Of a DNA stretch of 64,000 nt, positions 34,236 through 42,639 are shown piece after piece. The translations under genes and the position numbers were made by a program. Each line of letters starts with the position of its first letter. Position 1 is the first letter of the stretch. Source of the DNA: Hymenobacter sediminis (GTDB lineage: Bacteria; Bacteroidota; Bacteroidia; Cytophagales; Hymenobacteraceae); the NCBI RefSeq assembly GCF_003231285.1, contig NZ_QKNS01000003.1:62001-126000 (forward strand), in the 5' to 3' direction. The notes under the pieces are model-generated. The model was not told the origin of the DNA. It saw nothing but the letters and a program-made list of their open reading frames with translations, and searched no databases.

Positions 34236-34447
34236 ACAAGAGTTGCACAAGCCCCGGCAAGTAACTACTGGCAGGGCCTGATTTAACGAAAGCGTAATCT
34301 GGTAGGAGAGAGGCGGCTAGCGCGAGAAACGCTTGAGGCGCATTACCGTGGGGAAAGGGAGAGCCTGACGATTCAGAAGCGGATGAGCCAAGAGGCAGCC
34401 AACCCAAGGAATAACGAATCAGAGGCGGATACATCCGTTTGCCAGGG

Positions 34448-36100
34448 CTAGCGGCGCTTTTTGGGGCCAGCAGTGGAAAGCACTTCCGGTATGGCCTGGC
34501 CGGTGCAGGCGCTGGGCAGCTTGCTTTCCACTAGCATGGCGGCCGTGGGGGCAATATCGGTGATGGTGTGGTACTGGTAGCTGATGCCCGGCGTGATGCC
34601 GGCCCCAAACCAGAGCAGGGGTACGTGGCTGTCGTAGGCGTAGCCCGAGCCGTGGGTAGCGCCTACCCCCATTTCCCAGGTCCAGCCGGGTTCCAGCTCA
34701 AAGCGCACATCGCCGAAGCGCTTGTAGTACAGTCCATTCTGAAGTTTAGATTCCAGGTAGGCCGTCTGGCTGCTCGCCAGTAGCTGGGCCGTGGTGCTCA
34801 CCTGGGCAATGCCGTCTTGGTTACGCAGGTACTCGGCCAGCATCTCCTGTACCCGGGCCAGCTCCAGTTTGCGGCTGGCAATGAGCGGGCGGTTGAGGTA
34901 GTACATGTTGTTGCGCTCCGTCTCAATCCAGGCGCCGGGCCCCAGCTGTTGGTTCAGGTAGTCGGCCACGCCTTTGTTCAGGGTGGAGTGCGACTGGGCC
35001 CCGCTGGGAGCGTGGTGCCGAGCCAGGTAGCGGGGCACTTCGCTGGCGCCGTGGTCGGCGGTCAAGAAGATGGTGTAGTTGCCTTTGCCCACAGTTTTGT
35101 CCAGGGCCTGCAGCAGGCGGGCAATTTCCAGATCCAGGCGCAGGTAGAGGTCGTTTTCTTCCTTGGACAGGGGGCCGAAGGTGTGGCCGACGGGGTCGGG
35201 GCTGGAGTAGCTCAGGGCCAGCAAATCGGGCACGTCGTCGCGGCCCAGATCCGTGTGTGCCAGCGCTTCCAGGGCCAGGTCCGTCAGCAGGTTATTGCCG
35301 AAGGGCGAGATGTTGACCATCTCGTAGGGGGGCGGATTGAGTGGGGCCAGCTTGCTGAGCTCGTAGGGAAAGGTAGCAACCGTTTTGCCCTTGAAAATGC
35401 GCTCAAACGAGTTGGAATCGGCGACGCTGTTGAGGTAGGCCTCGGGACCGCGCAAGGGCGTCCAGGTTTGCTGGCGATAGTAGTCGGCCTTTTTCTGGGC
35501 GTTGAAATCGGCTACCCACTTGGGCAGCGCGGGCATGTAGTACGTGCTGGAGATAAAGTCGCCAGTGTTCATGTCGAACCAGAAGGCTCCATCGGCCATG
35601 TGGCCCGCCGGCAGGGCCGAGGCGCGGTCCTTGAGCGACAAAGCAATGACTTTGCTGCGCCCGTTCGAGACCATCTTCATCTCGTCGCCCAGGGTAGTGC
35701 TAACCTGGTTACGCGCCGAAACGCCCATGCCTTTTGGGGTGCCTACTAGTTGTACTGTCGAGTCATCGGTGCAGTACACGTCGCGGCGCAAGCGGCGGTC
35801 GTACCAGGAGTTGCCCACAATGCCGTGGTAGCGGGGGGTAGTACCGGTGTACACCGAGGAGTGGCCGGGCCCGGTTACGGTGGGCACGTAGTTGTAGTGG
35901 GTGTTGCGGCACTGAAACCCTTCGCGCAGCAGGCGCTTAAAGCCGTCGTTGCCCATCTGGTCGGCGAAGCGCGGGAGGTAGTCGGCGCGCATCTGGTCCA
36001 CCATAATGCCTACCAGCAGCTTAGGTTTTTTAGGGCTTTGGGCAAGCAGGGCCGGTGCACTCCCCAACAGGAGTGCGGAAAGCAGAAGTTTTCGAATCAT
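34448..36100 (-). CDS. PafA-like secreted alkaline phosphatase
   Basis: A 550-residue alkaline phosphatase superfamily enzyme with a Sec signal peptide (cleavage after LLAQ). VGIMVDQMRADYLPRF carries the first metal-binding Asp, and the nucleophile Thr lies in PTVTGPGHSSVYTG. SLKDRAS carries the Lys and Arg that contact phosphate in the Elizabethkingia PafA structure. FLTADHGASEVPRY, and His residues in ARHHAP, complete the zinc sites. PafA enzymes are phosphate-insensitive monoesterases common in Bacteroidota. ATG 36100 is used because it starts a proper signal peptide; the open frame reaches 36283. It sits between the sigma factor and fecR, which suggests it belongs to the regulon. Confidence 0.88.
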   Translation of the reverse strand: MIRKLLLSALLLGSAPALLAQSPKKPKLLVGIMVDQMRADYLPRFADQMGNDGFKRLLREGFQCRNTHYNYVPTVTGPGHSSVYTGTTPRYHGIVGNSWYDRRLRRDVYCTDDSTVQLVGTPKGMGVSARNQVSTTLGDEMKMVSNGRSKVIALSLKDRASALPAGHMADGAFWFDMNTGDFISSTYYMPALPKWVADFNAQKKADYYRQQTWTPLRGPEAYLNSVADSNSFERIFKGKTVATFPYELSKLAPLNPPPYEMVNISPFGNNLLTDLALEALAHTDLGRDDVPDLLALSYSSPDPVGHTFGPLSKEENDLYLRLDLEIARLLQALDKTVGKGNYTIFLTADHGASEVPRYLARHHAPSGAQSHSTLNKGVADYLNQQLGPGAWIETERNNMYYLNRPLIASRKLELARVQEMLAEYLRNQDGIAQVSTTAQLLASSQTAYLESKLQNGLYYKRFGDVRFELEPGWTWEMGVGATHGSGYAYDSHVPLLWFGAGITPGISYQYHTITDIAPTAAMLVESKLPSACTGQAIPEVLSTAGPKKRR

Positions 36101-36573
36101 ACTAAAGGAAGGCACTACCTCGGGGCGACATACGCCGGGGTGCCAAAGCGGAAAAGGAAGATGAAGAAGCCTACCCCCGCCGCGGGCGCAAACCCAGCGC
36201 GGAGGCGCGTTCTGGTAAGAGCTGAAGGCCGCAACTCGGCCACCTGATGACGAGCAACTTGCTATTCCCGGCCGGGGCGCCATCTACTCTACCAGTTGCA
36301 CTGCCTCGGTTTTGTAACTACTGCCTTTCGCTGAATTAACGAAGACGTAATATGAGGCGCAGACATACTGAAAGTGGACTTGGGCTAACAGCTAGCTCCC
36401 CTCCTCAGATGAGGAGGGGGTGGGGGTGGTTGACCACTCGTTGAACGACTTACTAGACTTAGTTTCTAATTCTAATCTTTCAACCACCCCCAACCCCTCC
36501 TCATCTGAGGAGGGGAGCTAGCTTTCTAGTTATAGTCTTAGCAATAGCGCCCGTGCTATAGCAGGTCTCTACC
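36101..36573. other. 473-base gap between phosphatase and sigma factor genes
   Basis: The gap contains the family A repeat copy 2 (36390-36523) and, to its left, about 290 bases with no repeat or promoter that I can define. The minus-strand reading frame of the phosphatase is open across the first 183 bases but has no signal peptide there, so this stretch is probably leader. Whether the sigma factor transcript runs through the repeat into the phosphatase gene is not clear. Confidence 0.5.
36390..36523. repeat. Family A inverted repeat, copy 2 (intact)
   Basis: Arms 36390-36432 and 36480-36523 are near-perfect reverse complements (AGCTAGCTCCCCTCCTCAGA at the left end, ending GGGGGTGGTTGA). 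Each arm also contains the near-palindrome CCCCTCCTCA-GATGAGGAGG. The 47-base core (CCACTCGTTGAACGACTTAC onward) matches copy 1 with few changes. It is located between the ECF sigma factor and the phosphatase, both on the minus strand. Confidence 0.9.
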
Positions 36574-37122
36574 CTAGCTTAGGATTTTGGTTAGGAAGGG
36601 GGAGAGTTTGTGCAGGGCGCTGTTGAGCTGGTTGCGCACAGTTTGCTCGGAGGTGGCGAAGCGCTCGGCCATTTCCTTTACTGAAAAGTCTTCCAGCATG
36701 CCGAGCAGGAAGATTTCTTTTTCCTTGGGGGGTAGGACCTGGGCCTGCACCTGAATGGCTGCCAGGGTGTCGTGGCTGACTAGGCGCTTGAGGCCCAGTT
36801 CCGTGCTGGGCTCTTGGGTAGCGCCGAACTGCTGGAGGTGGCGGGCCCGGATGTCGGCGTCGCGGAAGCGGGTGAGGATTTTCTTGCGCAGAGCCCCTAG
36901 CAGGTAGGCTTGGGCGCTGGTGTGCACGTTAAGCCCGGCGCGGTTAGCCCACAGGTCGCAGAACAGCTCCTGGGTGAGGTCTTCCGCCTCCGGGGCGTCG
37001 CGCAGCACCTTATAGGCGTAGCGAAACAGGTCCTGCCAGTGCAGCTCAAACAGCTGTTCAAAGGCCTGGTAGTCGTCGTTGCGGATCCTCTCGAGTAACC
37101 CGAGTAAGTTGTCAGTAGCCAC
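36574..37122 (-). CDS. ECF sigma-70 factor
   Basis: A 182-residue sigma factor with region 2 (FELHWQDLFRYAYKVLRDAPEAEDLTQELFCDLW, about residues 25-58 onward) and region 4 (LPPKEKEIFLLGMLEDFSVK and SEQTVRNQLNSALHKL, about 128-175). There is no extra domain, as usual for FecR-paired factors. It should direct transcription of the SusC/SusD locus when FecR releases it. It lies upstream of the phosphatase and fecR on the same strand; a candidate -7 element is 17 bases before its start. Confidence 0.9.
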   Translation of the reverse strand: MATDNLLGLLERIRNDDYQAFEQLFELHWQDLFRYAYKVLRDAPEAEDLTQELFCDLWANRAGLNVHTSAQAYLLGALRKKILTRFRDADIRARHLQQFGATQEPSTELGLKRLVSHDTLAAIQVQAQVLPPKEKEIFLLGMLEDFSVKEMAERFATSEQTVRNQLNSALHKLSPFLTKILS

Positions 37123-37138
37123 GGCGCGTTGTTTGCGC

Positions 37139-37146
37139 CAAATGTA
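37139..37146 (-). promoter_or_regulatory. Candidate -7 element for the ECF sigma gene
   Basis: The minus strand reads TACATTTG here, a full TAnnTTTG match. The implied leader would be only about 10 bases, and no -33 TTTG is evident, so the call is weak. Confidence 0.3.
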
Positions 37147-37254
37147 GAGGGGTTAGTCGACCATAAAAGAAGCTGAAAGCAGATATTACACAAGCTTTAC
37201 GATCAGGTAATGAATTGATAATTTGGAATATAATGCGGTAGGTAGACGCAGCAA

Positions 37255-37295
37255 AGCCGGACTGGCGGCCCTTATCGAGGAACACCAACCCGGCT
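37255..37295 (-). terminator. Possible terminator downstream of PhoD
   Basis: On the minus strand AGCCGGGTTGGTG pairs with CGCCAGTCCGGCT (six perfect GC pairs at the base, wobbles above) and is followed by TTTG. It lies about 110 bases past the PhoD stop and before the sigma factor gene. Confidence 0.35.
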
Positions 37296-37403
37296 CTGGA
37301 AAAGATCAGAATGTATCGTTCTATGGTTGAGCTAGATAAAGGGGGTAGGGAAAGCGCTGCCTTAGTCTAGTGGGCAGTAGCAAGAAGGCCCCACCAGCGT
37401 TTC

Positions 37404-39137
37404 TTACGACTCAGTTACCGTATGCCCAATGGTAGTGGCCGTGTTTTCGCGGTCCAGGCCGGCCACGTAGAGCCACTGCGCTGTGGCAGCGGTGGCGGTA
37501 AACTCAGCCATTACGTAGCCGCGCTGAGACGCATCGAGGTAGTTAAGGTCGTCGATGAGGAGCTGGTTGGATTGGGCAAAGGCCTGCACGGCTGCCGCGT
37601 TACCCCCAAAAAAGGCTTCGAAGCCAGGAGAAGAAACCGAGGAGCAGGCAAACTCGGCGCCTACCTTTTTGCCGCTGGCATCGGTCAGGTCGTTGTGCCA
37701 GGCATTGTGGGTGTCGCCGGCCAGGGAAATCAGCTTTTTGCCATTGGCCGCGGCATACACTTTCTCCCGCTCGGCGGGGTAGCCGTCCCAGGCATCGAGG
37801 TTATACGGAAGCACCGTCGTGACGCGGGCGCGCTCAGCGGCCGTCAGGGTAGGGTCGGCCTGCCGGATGCGCTGTTTAATGGTGAGCAGCTGAGTAGCTA
37901 CCGTAGTGTACTGGGCCAGTAAAGTTGCCGAGGCACCACCTGAGGCTAGCTGCCCTACCAGGGGTAGCAACTCTGCCGGAATGTACATTTTGCCCATAAG
38001 TACCTGCGAGCCGAGTACCTGCCACCGGGCACTGCTGCCCGCCAGCGCCGAGGCCAGCCAGGTGCGTTGCTCCGAGCCCAGTATCGTGCGGTTCGGGTTC
38101 AGCCAAGCGGCCCCAAAGCTGGTAGCATCAAACGCACCACCGGCCCCAAAGTAATCCGTGATGCTAAGCTGCTTTTCCCGCCCAACCATGCGCGTATCGA
38201 GCATGTGCAGGTGGGCAAGACCACCGAAGTCGAAGCTGCGGTAAATCTTGTCGGTGCTGATGGTGCGCGAGGGCAGGTACTCGTGCCACACCTGCTGGGC
38301 AATCTGGCGGCGCTGGGTGAAGCTGCCTTCCGACGCCTGGTGGTTCTGAGCCCCATCGAGGTAGGCGTCGTTGGTCAGTTCGTGGTCGTCCCAAACGCAG
38401 ATAAAGGGCTTCAGCTGATGGGCCTTCTGCAGCTGCTTGTCGCCGCGGTATTGCTTATAGCGGGTGCGGTAGTCAGATAGGCTTAGCACCTCGGTGGCCG
38501 GTAGGTGAGCCCGGTTCAAGGACGCGGTAGTATCGTTGGTGCCATATTGGCCCTGCCCATACTCGTAGATGTAGTCGCCCAGGTGCACTACCACGTCGGC
38601 ATCCGATTCGGCTACTGCTCCATACACGTTGAACAAGCCGGACTGGTAGTTAGCGCACGACACTACGGCCATTTTTACGCGGTTGGCTTGTCCAGCCGTG
38701 GGGAGGGTACGGGTTTCGCCTACCACCGATTCGGCCTTGGTTTGCTCGTTGCGGAAGCGGTAGTAGTATTTCTTGTTGGCGGCTAAGCCGGTGGCATCTA
38801 CCCGCACGCAATGGTCGGTGGCGGCAGCAGCCGTAATGGTACCACTGGCAGCCAAGGAAGCGAAGCTGTTGGTTTCGGCTACTTCCCAGCGCAGAGAGGC
38901 ATCAGTGGGCTCATTATCGGCAGGAGTGTAGCGCGTCCAGAGCAGCACGCTGCTAGCGGTAGGATCGAAGCTGGCTACCCCCTCGCGGAAGCCAAAGCTT
39001 CCGGTATAGTTCACCACGTCGCTATCATCGTCGCAACTAGTCAGAATGGATGGCAACAGCGCTACCCCACCCGAAAGCAAGGCGGTATTTTTCAGGAATT
39101 CGCGCCGGTTGAGGCCTTTTGGATTCTTCGCTGCCAT
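37404..39137 (-). CDS. PhoD-like Tat-exported alkaline phosphatase
   Basis: A 577-residue PhoD family protein. A twin-arginine signal (GLNRREFLKNTALLSGG) ends in a Cys (ILTSCDDD) that may also be lipidated. An Ig-like N-terminal domain (about 45-150) is followed by the metallophosphoesterase core: VVSCANYQSG, VHLGDYIYEYG, VWDDHELTND and LAGDTHNAWHND, the Ca/Fe ligand set of Bacillus PhoD. It hydrolyses phosphomono- and diesters outside the cytoplasm. It lies upstream of the sigma factor on the same strand and diverges from a TonB receptor, so two phosphatases flank the ECF sigma gene. Confidence 0.9.
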   Translation of the reverse strand: MAAKNPKGLNRREFLKNTALLSGGVALLPSILTSCDDDSDVVNYTGSFGFREGVASFDPTASSVLLWTRYTPADNEPTDASLRWEVAETNSFASLAASGTITAAAATDHCVRVDATGLAANKKYYYRFRNEQTKAESVVGETRTLPTAGQANRVKMAVVSCANYQSGLFNVYGAVAESDADVVVHLGDYIYEYGQGQYGTNDTTASLNRAHLPATEVLSLSDYRTRYKQYRGDKQLQKAHQLKPFICVWDDHELTNDAYLDGAQNHQASEGSFTQRRQIAQQVWHEYLPSRTISTDKIYRSFDFGGLAHLHMLDTRMVGREKQLSITDYFGAGGAFDATSFGAAWLNPNRTILGSEQRTWLASALAGSSARWQVLGSQVLMGKMYIPAELLPLVGQLASGGASATLLAQYTTVATQLLTIKQRIRQADPTLTAAERARVTTVLPYNLDAWDGYPAEREKVYAAANGKKLISLAGDTHNAWHNDLTDASGKKVGAEFACSSVSSPGFEAFFGGNAAAVQAFAQSNQLLIDDLNYLDASQRGYVMAEFTATAATAQWLYVAGLDRENTATTIGHTVTES

Positions 39138-39241
39138 AGCTAAAGGATGATATGTTCCGGCGGCGAAAGTAGAGGCGGAGTGTTACGGAAAAATTACGGG
39201 TAGCTTATGTTTAGAAGTAGTGAGAAGATGGGGCAATAACA

Positions 39242-39309
39242 CTTCATCCACCTAATCCGACGCTTCGGTAACGGCAAGTTTCATCGGCTGCAGTAGCGGG
39301 CCACTTTTG
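39242..39309 (+). promoter_or_regulatory. Shared promoter element, copy 1 (TonB receptor)
   Basis: This 68-base stretch aligns without gaps to 42541-42608, with about 52 identical bases counted by eye. It contains AATCCGACGCTTCGGTAACG (39254-39273), TTTC at 39279-39282, a 19-base spacer and CACTTTTG (39302-39309), a TAnnTTTG-like -7 box. The ATG of the TonB receptor is 24 bases further on. The upstream block is the likely site of a shared regulator. Confidence 0.65.
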
Positions 39310-39332
39310 GTTTATCACTACGCCGCTACCCC

Positions 39333-41531
39333 ATGAAACGTCCGTTACTCCTCGTCCTGCTGCTGGTTTTCGCTTTCCGCGTGCTGGCCCAATCTACTAC
39401 CACCCTCAGCGGCACCGTCCGCGACGGGGCCGGCCAGGCACTGCCAGGGGTGAACGTGTTTCTCAAAGCCACCTTCGACGGAGCCAGCACTGATTCCCTC
39501 GGCCGCTTCCGCTTCGAAACGCAGCAGCCCGCCGGAAGCTACGTGCTGCAAGCTAGCCTGCTCGGCTTCCTGACGGTAGAGCGGCCGGTAACGCTGAGCG
39601 GCCAGCCCCAGCGGCTCAACCTTGTCCTAAAAAGCACCCCCCACGCTCTGGGCTCGGTGGTAATTACGGCCGGCGCCTTTGAGGCCAGCGACGAGCAACG
39701 CAGCGCCGCCCTCAACACCCGCGACGTGCAAACCACTGCCGGGGCCCTGGCCGATGTGGCCGCTGCCTTTAACACCTTGCCCGGCACCACGCGGGTAGGG
39801 GAGGATGGCATGCTGTTCGTGCGGGGTGGGGCGGCTTCGGAAACCAAGGTGTACATGGATGGCCTACCCGTGCAAAACCCCTACAACGCCACCGTGGCGG
39901 CTGTGCCGGCCCGCGGGCGGTTCTCGCCCAGCCTGTTTAAAGGCACCGTGTTTAGTACCGGCGGCTACTCGGCTCAGTACGGGCAGGCCTTGTCCGGGGT
40001 GTTGCTGCTGAACTCCACGGATCTGGCCCCGGAAACGGAAACCGGCATTTCGGCTACCTCCTTGTTTCTGGGCGCAGCCCGCACGCAGCGCTGGGAGCGC
40101 ACTTCCGTAGCAGCCACCCTCGACTACACTAATCTGCAGCCCTACCAGCGCCTGCTACCCCAAAACGTGACCTGGCCCCAGTCGCCGCGCGGCTTGGCGG
40201 CTTCCGTGAACCTGCGCCACCGCACCGGCCAAGCCGGCATGCTGAAAGTGTACGGAGTCTGGAATCAGCAGCAAATGACCATCGGTCAGCCCTCGCCCGA
40301 GCCGGCCGGCACCCAAACGGTGGCCCTGCGCGCGGGCAACGGCTACCTCAACACTACCTTCCGCAGCCCCCTGCGCCGGGGTTGGAGCCTGCAGTCGGGG
40401 GTAGGGTTGAGCCGTGACCACCAGCGCGTAGCCCCCGATACGGTGCGCATTGGCACCCTGGAGCAGGCCCTCACGGCCCGGCTGGTGCTCATAAACGACT
40501 CAGCTGCCGCCCGCTGGAACGTGAAAATTGGGGCCGAAGTGCTGGCCCAGAACGTGCAGCAGCAAGTGCAGCCCAACGCGGCGCTGGCCACCGTGTACCG
40601 GCCGGAGTTTACCGAAAAACGGGCCGCTGGCTTCGTGGAATCCGACTTTCAACTCTCTGACCGGTTAGCGGGCCGGGTAGGAGGCCGCACGGAATACTCG
40701 GCGCTGCTACAGCAGTGGAACGCGGCGCCGCGCCTGGCTCTGGCCTACCAAACCTCCGAAAATAGCTCCCTCTCGGCTGCCTACGGCCGCTTCTACCAAA
40801 CCCCCGATAACGCCCTGCTGCTGGTGCAGCCCCGCCTGCGCTTCGAGCAAGCCACCCACTCGGTGCTTACCTACCAGTACACCCACGACCGGCAGCTACT
40901 GCAGGTGGAGGCCTACTACAAAACCTATAACCACCTCACCCGCTACGACGGCCAGAACCCCCGCAACCCCTACACTTACAACAACGATGGCTCCGGCTAC
41001 GCTCGCGGCCTAGATGTGCTCTGGCGCGACCGGAAATCCGTTAAAAACCTGGAATACTATGTTAGCTATGGCTTCCTGGATACCAAGCGCCAGTACCGCC
41101 AGGACCCCGTGCTGGCTGTGCCTACCTTTGCCGCCCGGCATAATGTGTCGGTAGTTGGCAAGTACTGGGTAGGTAGTCTACACACGCTGCTGGGCGCTAC
41201 CTACAGCTACGGCAGCCCCCGCCGCTACCACGACCTCAACGACCCCGAGCACGGCTACAACCAAGGCGTGCTGCCCACTTACCAGGACCTGAGCCTGAAC
41301 GCCAGCTACGTCACCCGCCTCTTCGGGCAGTACACGGTGCTGCACGTCTCGGCTACCAACGTGCTGGGCCGCCAGAACGTGTTTGGCTACCGCTACGCCA
41401 CCCAGCCCGACGCCGCTGGCACCTTCAACCGGGTGGCCGTAACGCCCACCGCGCCCCGCATGCTGTTCGTGGGCCTGTTCATCTCCATCAATAAGAACCG
41501 CGCCGCCGACGTGAACGAGCGGCCGGAGTAG
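39333..41531 (+). CDS. TonB-dependent receptor with CarboxypepD_reg domain
   Basis: A 732-residue receptor: signal peptide (cleavage after RVLAQ), a CarboxypepD_reg-like beta domain (about 25-105, LSGTVRDGAGQALPGVNVFL), plug (DVAAAFNTLPGTTRVGEDGM, LFVRGGAASETKVYMDGLPV) and barrel. It has no STN domain, so it should not signal to FecR. The ligand is unknown. DUF2233 glycosidase and TPR genes follow; the first is 75 bases downstream across a short tandem GTTGCCAGG repeat. It diverges from PhoD and has the conserved promoter element described separately. Confidence 0.88.
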   Translation: MKRPLLLVLLLVFAFRVLAQSTTTLSGTVRDGAGQALPGVNVFLKATFDGASTDSLGRFRFETQQPAGSYVLQASLLGFLTVERPVTLSGQPQRLNLVLKSTPHALGSVVITAGAFEASDEQRSAALNTRDVQTTAGALADVAAAFNTLPGTTRVGEDGMLFVRGGAASETKVYMDGLPVQNPYNATVAAVPARGRFSPSLFKGTVFSTGGYSAQYGQALSGVLLLNSTDLAPETETGISATSLFLGAARTQRWERTSVAATLDYTNLQPYQRLLPQNVTWPQSPRGLAASVNLRHRTGQAGMLKVYGVWNQQQMTIGQPSPEPAGTQTVALRAGNGYLNTTFRSPLRRGWSLQSGVGLSRDHQRVAPDTVRIGTLEQALTARLVLINDSAAARWNVKIGAEVLAQNVQQQVQPNAALATVYRPEFTEKRAAGFVESDFQLSDRLAGRVGGRTEYSALLQQWNAAPRLALAYQTSENSSLSAAYGRFYQTPDNALLLVQPRLRFEQATHSVLTYQYTHDRQLLQVEAYYKTYNHLTRYDGQNPRNPYTYNNDGSGYARGLDVLWRDRKSVKNLEYYVSYGFLDTKRQYRQDPVLAVPTFAARHNVSVVGKYWVGSLHTLLGATYSYGSPRRYHDLNDPEHGYNQGVLPTYQDLSLNASYVTRLFGQYTVLHVSATNVLGRQNVFGYRYATQPDAAGTFNRVAVTPTAPRMLFVGLFISINKNRAADVNERPE

Positions 41532-41606
41532 AGTTCAGTTGCCAGGAGTGAGTTGCCGGTTGCCAGGGGAAGTAGGGGCGTACGCTGACCCTGCTTTACT
41601 TGCGCC

Positions 41607-42380
41607 ATGAGTTGGGAATTATTCCGGAATAGCCAGGGCCCCCAGCCCGGTCGCCTACTGCTGTGGGTGGCCGGGCTGGGGCTTTTGAGCGGTACGCAGT
41701 GCAAGCCCGACCACGCGCCGGCTGCCTCTGACCCCGACCACTACGTCAGTTACCAGGTCAACCCGCGCCGACAGGCGCTGCGCCTGTACTGGCAGGATGA
41801 GCGGGGCGAGAAGCTGCGTAGTATCCGGCGGCTGCGCGAGTGGCTGGCTTCCCGGGGCCAGCACCTGTTGTTTGCTACCAACGGCGGCATGTACAAAGCC
41901 GGTAACGTGCCGCTGGGGTTGCTGCTGGAACAGGGGGTAGTGCGCACGCCGCTGGATACCACCCAGGGGGTAGGAAACTTCTACCTGAAGCCAAACGGGG
42001 TGTTTTATCTGACGGCTGGCGGGCAGCCCGGTATTGTACTTACCGCAGCCTTTTCCAGGGTGCCGGATGTGCGCTACGCCACGCAGTCGGGGCCGCTACT
42101 GATACTGAATGGGCGGGTGCACCCGGCCTTCAGGCCGCACTCCACCAACCTGCATATCCGCAACGGGGTAGGCATACTGCCCAATGGCAATGCGCTATTT
42201 GCCATGTCGAAGGAGAAAGTCAGCTTCCATGATTTTGCCACGTACTTCCAGCGGCAGGGCTGCCAGACGGCTCTGTACCTCGATGGGTTTGTGTCGCGCA
42301 CGTATTTGCCAGAACAGCACTGGGTTCAGACGGACGGGGACTTCGGCGTCATTATCGGCGTGACCGAGCCGGCTCGGTAG
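41607..42380 (+). CDS. Phosphodiester glycosidase family protein (DUF2233/NAGPA)
   Basis: A 257-residue protein with a hydrophobic N-terminal segment and a Cys (LLSGTQCKPD) that could be a lipobox. The NAGPA-type core is clear: FATNGGMYKAGNVPLGLL, YATQSGPLLILNGRVHP, IRNGVGILPNG and ALYLDGFVSRTYL. The family removes GlcNAc from phosphodiester-linked sugars (human uncovering enzyme) or acts on bacterial exopolysaccharide phosphodiesters. It is probably co-transcribed with the TonB receptor and closed by the terminator at 42431. The two together could harvest a phosphate-linked glycan. Confidence 0.82.
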   Translation: MSWELFRNSQGPQPGRLLLWVAGLGLLSGTQCKPDHAPAASDPDHYVSYQVNPRRQALRLYWQDERGEKLRSIRRLREWLASRGQHLLFATNGGMYKAGNVPLGLLLEQGVVRTPLDTTQGVGNFYLKPNGVFYLTAGGQPGIVLTAAFSRVPDVRYATQSGPLLILNGRVHPAFRPHSTNLHIRNGVGILPNGNALFAMSKEKVSFHDFATYFQRQGCQTALYLDGFVSRTYLPEQHWVQTDGDFGVIIGVTEPAR

Positions 42381-42430
42381 GGCCTGCTTGTCTCAGCCGC
42401 GTTGGGGCCGGATAGAGGGGTAGGGATGCG

Positions 42431-42471
42431 CCGCCCGCGCAACTGCTATAGCGGTAGCGCGGGCGGTTTTT
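42431..42471 (+). terminator. Strong terminator after the DUF2233 gene
   Basis: CCGCCCGCGC (42431-42440) pairs perfectly with GCGCGGGCGG (42457-42466), followed by TTTTT. It separates the receptor/glycosidase unit from the TPR gene, which then needs its own promoter. Confidence 0.9.
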
Positions 42472-42540
42472 AGTTGGCCGGAAGGAGTAAAGGGCGGGAA
42501 ATGGACCGCGTTGATTTTCGCTTGGGAGCTGCCGGCTACG

Positions 42541-42608
42541 CTTCATCCGGTAAATCCGACGGTTCGGTAACGGCAAATTTCTTTGGCGCCGGGGCTGGGC
42601 CACCTTTG
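42541..42608 (+). promoter_or_regulatory. Shared promoter element, copy 2 (TPR gene)
   Basis: Gapless counterpart of 39242-39309: CTTCATCC, AATCCGACGGTTCGGTAACG, TTTC (42578-42581), a 19-base spacer and CACCTTTG (42601-42608). CCGA-CGGT-TCGG inside it is a small palindrome. The ATG of the TPR gene is 31 bases downstream. Confidence 0.65.
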
Positions 42609-42639
42609 AATCATCAACCACCACAAACCCTTCCTCGCC

